Shown here: positions 37,601 to 46,020 of the stretch, in pieces
How the letters are laid out: each line of letters starts with the position of its first letter
Position numbering within the stretch: the first letter of the stretch is position 1
Source: Halicephalobus mephisto
Taxonomy: Eukaryota; Nematoda; Chromadorea; Rhabditida; Panagrolaimidae
NCBI GenBank assembly: GCA_009193035.1
Contig: SWDT01000120.1
Span: 62,001 to 126,000 of the forward strand
Length of the DNA stretch: 64,000 nt
Direction: 5' to 3'
The notes under the pieces: model-generated
Told to the model about the DNA's origin: nothing
The model's database searches: none
Seen by the model: the letters and a program-made list of their open reading frames with translations, nothing else
Position numbers and translations under genes: made by a program

Positions 37601-39908
37601 ACGTAGTGAAAAATATTTACTTTGTTATTTTTTTAGAAAATGCAAAATATGAACAAACCATCGGAAGCTGTGAGATTTGTTCTTCGGTTTCAGGAAGTAG
37701 CACTTTCATCGTTCATCAGTTCAAAAAGGTTGGTTTATTTACGCTCACTGCCCTAAGGCAAATAACACATGATTTCTAAGGCAGAGTAACTTGTTGTCAG
37801 TTCTTTGTCAATCTTGACTAGTTTAATTATTTTTGATGTTTTTTACTGATAAAGTCCTAGGGAAAAATGTACATGTATCATAGTTTCCCCTGACTTAAAA
37901 GTAGATGTTATATCGATGCTACTGTAAAATAACGCAAGATGACTCATTTTTATGATGACAGAAACCTTTCGAAATTTTTATTGTTGAATCCAAAAAATCT
38001 GAAATTGTGGTTTCTTGTAGCAATTGATTAGATATATACTCCATCAAAAATCTTAGAAATTTAACTTTGGCATTTATATATATATAATTTCTAGCGTTTT
38101 ATTGTTTTCGTTTCCCTTGTTGTGTTCATCATGGTTTATAGTAAGTAATACTAGATCTCAAAAGAGTTATTGGGCATGATATATTCAAAATGTGATTCCG
38201 AATAACATAGTTTTGATATTTATGAAGGTTTTTCAAACAAAACATGCTTCAATTCATTATGAAAAATCTGATAGACCAAGGAACACTAAAAACAGTTGAT
38301 CATTGAATTATTATTATTTGAGTTAACTCTCAGTTACCAACTGCATGTATGAAAAGTGCAGTTTTCGATTCAGAAGACAATTTTGTTATTGTCCAAATAA
38401 TAAGGCATAGGTTGGTCGAAGCTGATCTTCATAGTTATCACAGAGTTAAGAAACCAGTTGTCTGAGAACCAACCAGTGGACCTTGATTGGACTCATAAAT
38501 GTCATTTTTATTCATTTAATATGTAGACGAAGGTACTTTGGAATGATGAATCATCCTTGCATTTGTTTGGTACTAAAGGAATCCAATGAGTTCGACGTAC
38601 TAGTGGTTCAAGATTTGATTCAAAGTACTAAATTTTAACAGACAAACATGGCGGCAGTACATTAATGGTTTGGGAATGTTTTTTGTTTCCGGCGTTGGAC
38701 CACTAATGCGAACTTATGGTATAATGGATTCTTTCAAATATTCAGCGATTTTCAGAGATGACACGTTTTTTTTGCTTATCAGTGTGGGACATAATTGGTT
38801 ATTCTAGCATGACGATGACAGGAAACACATAAGGAAGTGGTTGTGATTAAAAAAGCAAGATTCTTCCTTGGCTAACTTAATCAACAAACTTAGGTCGTGT
38901 TGAATATATCAAGGGAAAGTATCGTGAGTAACAAGTCGGAGATCCTGATGAAAAATTTACTCTAATTAAACAATAATAGATCAATATTAATTAGTTTTTA
39001 TCGATATACTACTAATTACTGGGGTTATTTGTAGATTTTGTAGTTTGAGTAATTTTTTGGACAAGAATACAAAATTTCTAAGATTTGTCACATCAAAAAT
39101 CAATGTTCTTGTGTTGCTTTCTGAAAATTTTTTGTAGTTTAAAATTAGCTGTTAGACCAATGATAACTACATAATATTGAAATTTAATTATTAAATTACT
39201 GAGTAAATAAAAAACTATAAAAATGAAAAAATTTCTGAAATTTTCGATGGAGAATGCATTTGTTATTTTATAAAACAATAATTTTTTCAGTTTGTGTTTG
39301 GTGTGACGAAGAAAAATTTCACTCAAGGATTTCCATTTTACATCATTCCAAGAGAACATTATGTTTCTTCAGTCGTGTTGGATGAAGATTATTCAGAAGA
39401 ATTGGCTGAGATTAAAGTGAAATTAGTTGATTATTATGAAAAAAAAGAAAAGTCTCTTATTTTCTTTGAAATTTTCAAACCTGGTAAACACATGGTTTTG
39501 GAAGTTCTGCAAGTCGACAAGTACATGGCTAATAGCTTGAGACGTTTACTTTTGGTATGATTACGGTGTTTTTAGCTTTTTGGATAATTTGATTTTCAGA
39601 ACGAATTTGAAATGAATAATGATGAGACTTCTGCAAGGGCATACAGAGATCTCAGTTCTGTTCCTGGTGGATTAAAACGAGCAATTGCTGAAGGAATTTC
39701 GTATACTTGGTTTACTGTGGATAAAGAGCCCGGTTATCTTCAACGAATCAGCAAACCCGAGAAGTTTGACGATGACTTTTATTATAAGGTCTTGGGAGCG
39801 GAATTGATTGAAGATTTTGATGAAATGCAGCTGGCTCAAAAACTTACCCCATGTGAAGTTCGAGAGAAGCTAAAGAAACTCCAAATGGAGCTTCAAGATA
39901 TTAAATAA
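34678..39908 (+). CDS. CWF19-like splicing factor (CwfJ C-terminal domains), split by long introns
   Basis: Five exons are inferred: 34678-34923, 34965-35250, 37637-37728, 39291-39554 and 39600-39908. They give a 398-aa protein with matching phases. The N-terminal half is charged and includes LNKMAAKVLKAELKGDK, matching the 'LNKLGAKIVKAELMG' region of CWF19/CWF19L2. Exon 3 supplies a CEIC pair, as at the start of the CwfJ C-terminal domain 1. Exon 4 continues that domain (FPFYIIPREHYVSS, then KHMVLEVLQ). Exon 5 matches C-terminal domain 2 (RDLSSVPGGLKRAI, ISYTWFTVDK). The family acts with the spliceosome and lariat debranching. It is shorter than vertebrate CWF19L2, and the HIT-like 'GHC' histidine appears to be replaced. 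Intron 2 (2.4 kb) contains an opposite-strand gene and intron 3 (1.6 kb) a dead transposon. An AATAAA is at 39957-39962. The exon 2 to 3 join is phase-supported only; two separate or broken fragments are the alternative. Confidence 0.75.
35545..36611 (-). CDS. Secreted PAN/Apple-domain protein, nested in a CWF19 intron
   Basis: Four exons are inferred: 36611-36476, 36433-36273, 36227-36023 and 35690-35545. They encode 215 aa with all phases in register. Residues 1-17 (MLIQSILIVTLISQVLC) form a clear signal peptide. The mature part holds one PAN/Apple module with a typical cysteine pattern: DCPEGL, then TECLEHCISNPKCHAVNFF, then GFCELL, closing with YYENIHC. The C-terminal 60 residues are charged and end in a short amphipathic helix (MTAILKRLEAKVHEF) and a basic tail. 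PAN modules bind proteins or carbohydrates outside the cell; the ligand here is unknown. A gctttatag lies 2 nt before the ATG and could accept a spliced leader. The whole gene sits on the opposite strand within intron 2 of the CWF19-like gene. The last exon's acceptor (ccatttttag) was chosen because it is canonical and keeps the frame. Confidence 0.78.
38130..38990 (+). pseudogene. Degenerate Tc1-like transposase inside CWF19 intron 3
   Basis: Translating across stops and frame changes gives fragments that follow a Tc1 transposase in order: RHRLVEADLHSYHRVKKPVV, VLWNDESSLHLFGTKGIQ, VRRTSGSRFDSKY and HGGSTLMVWECF, then GPLRRI- and DNDPKH-like remnants. They align with the intact transposase at 44606-45625 but are clearly diverged. 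Several in-frame stops and shifts make it inactive. The left boundary is uncertain: a 'atggtttatagtaag' at 38130 resembles the start of the intact gene. I could not identify terminal inverted repeats. Confidence 0.75.
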
Positions 39909-41620
39909 CGCTTTTAATACCATTGTTTCATTTTTTGCTTGAGTAAATACCACGCAAATAAAACCTAAGAAACGACGACAAAATAGACTAAGTTAAAAAT
40001 GGCAAAGATGTGTTTTTCTCGACTTTGACTGCCGGTCTAAAGCTTAGCAAGCCTTGAGTAAGGGTGAACATCGTTGGAGCTGGTGTGTGCACGGCAACAT
40101 TTCTAACGTGTCCTTGCTCATCGAATGCCCTCGGAGACGAGTCTAACTGGGTAGTCAAGCAGTTTTTAGTTGGTATTTTGAGCTTTCTTCAACCTTTTGT
40201 ATAATTTTAAAAAAATAAATATTATATTTTGATTTGATTTTAATAATTCAATTCAATTTTCAGTTTTTTGACATTTCTGAGAAGTTCGATGTAATTTTGA
40301 ATTGGATTTTTGAAAAATAAATTCGAGTTTGACGACGTTGAATTTTCGATAGCATATGATGTGGCTTCTCTGTTTCGGACATTTGGAATATGACAGATCT
40401 CTTAGCTGTCAAAAACTAATCAAAATTCAAGATGCTATCAGAGACGTCCACTTGTGGCAGTCAAGCCAGGTTCGTTTTCAAATAAAATTTATTAGTGAAA
40501 TTTTAACTAAATTGATTTTTGTCTTTACGTACCATGGGATAGATTCCCGCGACTGGAAGAAAAAATTGAATAAGTTCTGGATTTTTCTTTAAAGTACTCT
40601 AATCTAAGAACCCTAGAGTTGGCATCATAGTTCTGAAACTAGTCGTTGCATGAATGAAATTCGGGCTTTGTTACGAGTCACGTTGTTTTCGATTTTTTAG
40701 CCAAATATTTTCGAAAGTGGTTTTTTATGCTTTGACTCCTTCCAACTCAAGATTGTTCTTCCTGTGCGCAAAAAGAAGGCTGTAAACCACCCGTTTCACT
40801 TTTTGCTTCGGCTTAGATCCTATTTTAAAGAAGCTTTTATTTTTGCAATCGCAAATATCATTAAATTTTTAAAATTTCTTGACAAAAATCATGTACAATT
40901 TTCCATAGTCATGTAGAACTTTTTTCGATCGTTGACAGTATTTTAGAAAATTTCGAAATCTTCGGTGTTTTTGTATAAGCTTCTAGAGTCTTCCAGAATC
41001 TTATATAACTTTCCACGATCCTTTGAAATTTAATAAAAAATTATAGAAAAGTTTAAAATTTAAAATTTAACGAAATATTCTGAAATTTCTCAGAATTCTG
41101 AAAAGTTTTGGAGCTTTTTAAATTTTTTTTGGAGATTTTTGTATATTCCAGAATCCATGAAAATCAAAACCCAGTATTTAAAACCAAAAATTCTAAAAAT
41201 TACAATTTAGTGACATTCTCAATTTGCAAAACAGGTGCTTGACAACTTGTTTCTGAGAAACTAAAAGTTTGATCTCTTTAGAAAGGAGTAAAGTTTAAAA
41301 TTCTTCAGATTTACAACATTAATTTACAAAATAGTTAGAGTGTATTTATAAAATCCCTTTGAAGTTTTTTAAATTGTTTTATAATATGTAAAACCATCAA
41401 TTTTAAAGTTACATCATTTTGAAAATTGCTTCAAACAAATTCTGAAAATCCGACTTTTTTTTAAATAGAGCTACTTTAGACTATTGTTAAATCTAATAAT
41501 TCATTTTCCCTCACTTTATTCAGTAATTATACTACAAATGTTTAATTTTGATATCATGTTTGTAGCTTTTAGGATTCAAAGTTGAAATAATAAAAAAGAT
41601 AATGATAAATAGCTACAATT
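39909..41620. other. Noncoding, 3' of the CWF19-like gene
   Basis: This holds the 3' UTR of the CWF19-like gene and AT-rich sequence with short degenerate repeats (tctagaatcttccag-like, about 40980-41170). A 78-codon frame at 40356 ends at a possible donor but has no recognisable domain or partner exon. No gene is supported. Confidence 0.45.
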
Positions 41621-41624
41621 CACG

Positions 41625-42400
41625 AAAAAAGTGGATATATGGAATATAATGTATCGATATATTAAAACCGCTCAAATGTACTAGATACATTATATTCAAT
41701 ATATCAATATATTAAATTAATATCGATGCATTATATTCAATGTATCGGTGTATTCAGTGTAATGTATCCAATTCATTAGAGTTATTTTAATATACTTTTT
41801 TATGTTCGGTATCGGTAAATTAAAACAACTCTAATATATCTAATGCATTAAATTCAATGTATCCATACATTAAGTACGATATTGGTGTATTATATTCAAT
41901 GTATAAATATATCAAGTTAATATCAGTGCATTGTATTCAATGTATTGATGCATTAAAACGACTTTAACTTAATGTATTTATACATTGAATATAATACATC
42001 AATATCAGTGCATTGTATTCGATGTATTGATGCATTAAAACGATTAAATATATTTATACATTGAATATAATACATCAATATCGGCGCATTGTATTCGATG
42101 TATTGATGCATTAAAACGACTTTAACTTAATGTATTTATACATTGAATATAATACACCAATATCAGTGCATTGTATCTAATGTACCAATACATTATAATA
42201 TCTCAAATGCATTAAATACATCGTGTTCAGTGTATAGGTACATTGAAACGACTTTAATATATCGGATACATTGTATTCAATATATCAATATATTGTGTTG
42301 ATATCGATATATTGGATTCAATTTGTCCAGTGCATTAAGTATAATATATCCAATACATTAGAGCTGTTTTAATGTACCCTTTTTGTGTATAATATACATG
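41625..42400. repeat. Satellite array related to the ACACAAAAA family
   Basis: Repeated blocks of 'gtattgatgcattaaaacga' and 'cattgaatataatacatcaa' are arranged partly as direct repeats of about 90 bp and partly as inverted ones. The array closes with 'ttaatgtaccctttttgtgt', the same end as the units at 13250-14150 and 48595-49232, but its inside has expanded differently. Confidence 0.8.
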
Positions 42401-42922
42401 TTAAAGGCGGAATTAAGAAAAGGAAATATTATAATTCATTGCTTTAATGCTTAGAAAATTGCTCAAGAATTTTCAAAATGTTTTTTTAGATTATCGTTCT
42501 TAGGAAATATTTCTTAAATTATTTCTAATTTTAAAAATCATTTATTATATAAGGTTTTCGAGTTTGAGAATCACGAAACATGATGATAGAATTATTTTAT
42601 TTTTTAAATTTTCTAATATTGTTAGGAAATTTCGTAAATTTTGTTCAACTCAAAAATGTTCCAAATTAAAAAATTTATATTTTTTAAATTTAAATAAAAT
42701 TAACTGAGCCATTAGTACTTTTTCAAAAAATTATAAAATTAAAATAAATAAAAATTCCAAATAATTTTTTTAAATTATAAATAAAATTTTTTCAATTTAA
42801 AATATAAATTTTAGATACTTAAAATTAAAAAGGATCAGTTATTCTTTGAGGAGATAACTGGTATCGATTTATCTTCAGCATAAAATTCAGCATTATATCC
42901 TGACCTGAGGCAATAATATCAA

Positions 42923-43323
42923 ACACAAAAAAAGAGTAACTTTTGGCACAGTAACAAATATAAATCGTCACTATTATGTTTTATTTTTTCCCACAAATGT
43001 CAAATAATCATAAAAATGTGACGATTCTGTTATATTTCGCAATTGTTAAAAAACTAAAAGTTACTCTTTTTTGTGAACTTAATGAAACTGTACTTGAATA
43101 TAATCTATCTGGTAAATCATAGCTTTCTTAATGATATCCATATATTATATATAATTCCCCGATATCAAACACAAAAAAGATGTAACTTTTGGCACAGTAA
43201 CGAATATAAATCGTCACTATTATGTTTTATTTTTTATCACAAATGTCAAATATTCCTGAAAAATGTGACGATTCTGTTATATTTCGCAATTGTTAAAAAA
43301 CTAAAAGTTACTCTTTTTTGTGT
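42923..43323 (+). mobile_element. Composite of two MITE copies around a fixed spacer
   Basis: Two units of about 155 bp (42923-43075 and 43169-43323) lie in direct orientation. Each begins ACACAAAAAAGAGTAACTTT (or a close variant) and ends AAAAGTTACTCTTTTTTGTG. Inside each is a second inverted pair, AATCGTCAC and GTGACGATT, so each unit folds into a hairpin. The 93-bp spacer between them recurs with the units, inverted, at 53151-53554, so the whole 400-bp block behaves as one element. The 70-100-codon open frames through it are repeat artefacts. Confidence 0.85.
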
Positions 43324-43499
43324 GAATTGTGATTTATTCTACTTGGAACGAACCCGCAGGGCTTGTTTAAATTATAATTAGGCGTGTTTTGTTTGAAATT
43401 AATTATTTCGATATTTTGGAACTGACTATTCAAAGAAATCGGCAAATGTCAGACGGATTAGTATTCGAGTAATACTTTTCACAAATGACGATTTTTATC

Positions 43500-43800
43500 G
43501 AATCAAAATTTTCTAAAAATTCAAAAATTAAGTTTTTAATAAAAATAAAATTTTTAAATTTTCGATAAAAATGCAATTTTATAATTTTCAATAAAAATTA
43601 AATTTTATAATTTTCGATAAAAATACAATTTTTAAATTTTCGATAAAAATGCAATTTTATAATTTTCAATAAAAATAAAATTTTTAAATTTTCAATAAAA
43701 ATACAATTTTATAATTTTCAATAAAAATTAAATTTTATAATTTTTGATAAAAATATAATTTTTAAATTTTCGACAAAAATACAATTTTTAAATTAATTTA
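43500..43800. repeat. About 30-bp AT minisatellite (aattttcgataaaaatacaa)
   Basis: Roughly nine to ten head-to-tail copies of a 28-32-bp unit near 'aattttcgataaaaatacaa' plus 'ttttataattt'. Copies vary at the c/a of 'ttcgat'/'ttcaat'. No coding capacity. Confidence 0.85.
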
Positions 43801-44160
43801 AAAATGATCTATGACAAATTTTCAATACTGAGTTTATTTTTTGGTAAATTTCTACTAAGACAGCTGATACTCTTACTGCTTAAAAGCTCATGCAAAATAA
43901 AACTTTTACTGGTGGTTTTCATTTCACTTTTATTTTTCCAAAAATTGAGCTCGCTTTTACAATTTTTATTTCTCTTTCAAAATCACGTTTTAGGAAAATT
44001 TCGTCATTGTTTTTGACGAACAAGAAGAATTTCACAGTTACTGCCAACACTGTTAGACAGTGTTTTTTGAAATAACATGTCAAAAACAGAGACAAGCAGT
44101 CGAGGACAGGCGGCATTTTTAAACAACTTTTTTGGTTCAATCACGTGCGTCGACAAAAGT
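43801..44160. other. Noncoding between the minisatellite and the Tc1-like element
   Basis: Short overlapping frames rich in Leu and Phe occur here, without domains or splice partners. Nothing else was recognised. Confidence 0.4.
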
Positions 44161-44164
44161 TTGT

Positions 44165-44335
44165 TTTTTTACAATATTACTTTAATGATATATATATATA
44201 TTACTTTAGTGATATATATATTACTTAAGTGGTTTATATATATATTACTTTAGTGATTTATATATATATTACTTTAATATATATATATATTACTTTAATG
44301 ATATATATATATATATATTACTTTAGTGATTTATA
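44165..44335. repeat. (TATATATATTACTTTAGTGAT)n microsatellite, left flank of the transposon
   Basis: Short units of about 22-26 bp, 'tatatatattactttagtga' with variants, repeat up to the left end of the Tc1-like element. The same units continue beyond its right end at 45877-46020. The transposon therefore landed at a TA inside a pre-existing microsatellite. Confidence 0.9.
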
Positions 44336-45876
44336 CAGTATCGGACAAAAGTCTTGGGACTCTCTCATTTTTGTTCGTATTTTTTTGTTAACTTCGTAAT
44401 ATTAGAAGTAGTAAGGGGTATTGTGTAGCTATCATTACCTGCTACAATCGTTACCATTTCTGAACTTTCTACGTGCGCCCACAGGAAATGGCGCAGCATG
44501 TTCATTTTTTGCCCGCCAAAAGTCTTGGGACTTCTCATTGTTTATATATTTTATATAAGTAAGTTTTCGCATTTTCTTTCTTTAATATAATTTTATGGTT
44601 TAGTTATGGTGTGTGATCAATACTACTCTCCCGATTTCAAAGGAAAGGTCATTGAAGCTGTGAGAAGGGGCAGGACGAAAAATGATGTTGCTCGAACTTT
44701 TATGATCTCAAAGAACACCGTTGCCAGATGGATGAAGCGTTTTAAAAGCAGAGGAACTGTAGTACCTGCTCCGAAATCTGGAAGACCGAGAATAACTTCG
44801 AAATCTGTCGATCAACATATCAAAACACTCTCCCAACATAATCCACTTTTGACAGCACCAGATATTAAGAAAGAAATTTTTGGTTCAGATGATGATTCCG
44901 TCAGTGTAAGAACTGTGCAAAGAAAGTTGGTGGAAAAGGACTTGCATGGTTGCCGTGGAGTCAACAAACCAGCAGTATCTTCTAAGAATCAGATCTCTAG
45001 ACTTGATTGGGCTTGGGAACACAAGTGGGATTTTGAAATGTGGTCCAAAGTTTTATGGACAGACGAATCTGCTCTTACCTTGTTCGGAAATGAAAACACG
45101 CGGTGGATCCGACGTCCTCGTGGTGCTCGATTTGCTCCTAAATATCAGCTTCCAACTATGAAATACGGAGGAGGTACTCTCATCGTTTGGGGATGTATAA
45201 CTTCGTTCGGTGTTGGTCCTTTGGTCAGAATTAAAGGAATCATGGATGCGCTGACATACGCAAATATTATCAAAGATTATGTTTTACCTTTTGCTAAGAA
45301 AAATATGCCTATAAATTGGTTCTTCCAGAGAGACAATGATCCCAAACATCGGTCGAAGTGCGTCAGCAACTTGCTTGAAGATCATCATGTTCAAGTTCTT
45401 CCTTGGCCCTCCCAGTCGCCAGACTTGAGTCCGATAGAGAATGTATGGTGGGAATTAAAACGAAAATGTAAAGGTCAGAAAGCTCGTAATTTAGATGAAA
45501 AATTCGAATTAGTCAAACGTGAATGGGAGGACATCAGTCCATTGTTTATCCAGAAACTAATTCGATCTATGAGAGATCGGTGTAATTCAGTAATTAAAGC
45601 CAAAGGTTGTAGTACTAAATATTAGATTTCTTTTGTAAATGTTGCTGTTTGAATTATTTTTCAAAACAATAAATCTAAAGTCCCAAGACTTTTGGCGGGC
45701 AAAAAATGAACAATGCTGCGCCATTTCCTGTGGGCGCACGTAGAAAGTTCAGAAATGGTAACGATTGTAGCAGGTAATGATAGCTACACAATACCCCTTA
45801 CTACTTCTAATATTACGAAGTTAACAAAAAAATACGAACAAAAATGAGAGAGTCCCAAGACTTTTGTCCGATACTG
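44336..45876 (+). mobile_element. Tc1-like transposon, apparently complete
   Basis: The 1541-bp element is bounded by TA on both sides. The terminal inverted repeats (44336-44533 and 45678-45876, about 198 bp) match base for base except for about one indel, beginning CAGTATCGGACAAAAGTC. The core 'caaaagtcttgggac' occurs twice in each repeat, near the outer and inner ends, which is the IR/DR layout of long-repeat Tc1-family elements. The only gene is an unbroken transposase. Near-identical repeats and an open frame suggest recent insertion. Confidence 0.95.
44606..45625 (+). CDS. Tc1-family transposase, DD34E
   Basis: An unspliced 339-aa frame encodes a cut-and-paste transposase, the usual length for the family. 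Residues about 1-50 form a helix-turn-helix (TKNDVARTFMISKNTVARWM), followed by a GRPR-like linker (SGRPRI at about 58-63) and a second DNA-binding segment to about 120. The catalytic triad is D153 (WTDES), D243 (QRDNDPKH) and E278 (SPIENVW), with exactly 34 residues between the last two. GGGTLIVWGC and WPSQSPDLSPIE are typical family blocks. No frameshift or internal stop is present, so the enzyme could be active; activity cannot be judged from sequence. An AATAAA at 45668-45673 abuts the right inverted repeat. The ATG at 44606 is 73 bp inside the left inverted repeat. Confidence 0.95.
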   Translation: MVCDQYYSPDFKGKVIEAVRRGRTKNDVARTFMISKNTVARWMKRFKSRGTVVPAPKSGRPRITSKSVDQHIKTLSQHNPLLTAPDIKKEIFGSDDDSVSVRTVQRKLVEKDLHGCRGVNKPAVSSKNQISRLDWAWEHKWDFEMWSKVLWTDESALTLFGNENTRWIRRPRGARFAPKYQLPTMKYGGGTLIVWGCITSFGVGPLVRIKGIMDALTYANIIKDYVLPFAKKNMPINWFFQRDNDPKHRSKCVSNLLEDHHVQVLPWPSQSPDLSPIENVWWELKRKCKGQKARNLDEKFELVKREWEDISPLFIQKLIRSMRDRCNSVIKAKGCSTKY

Positions 45877-46020
45877 TATATATATTACTTTAGTAATTTA
45901 TATATATATTACTTTAGTAATTTATATATATATTACTTTAGTAATTTATATATATATTACTTTAATGATATATATATATATTACTTTAGTGATTTATATA
46001 TATATATATTATTCTAGTGA
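45877..46020. repeat. Microsatellite, right flank of the transposon
   Basis: Continuation of the 'tatatatattactttagta' repeat interrupted by the Tc1-like element. Here most copies read 'gtaattta' rather than 'gtgattta', so the two sides have drifted or expanded separately. Confidence 0.9.

Noticed and set aside
40356..40592. 78-codon plus-strand frame ending near a possible donor
   Set aside because: There is no recognisable domain, partner exon or nearby leader acceptor, so it cannot be called a gene.
43073..43381. 102-codon frame that also appears at 53217-53559
   Set aside because: The shared protein is produced by the duplicated MITE composite; it contains the inverted ends and spacer and has no domain.
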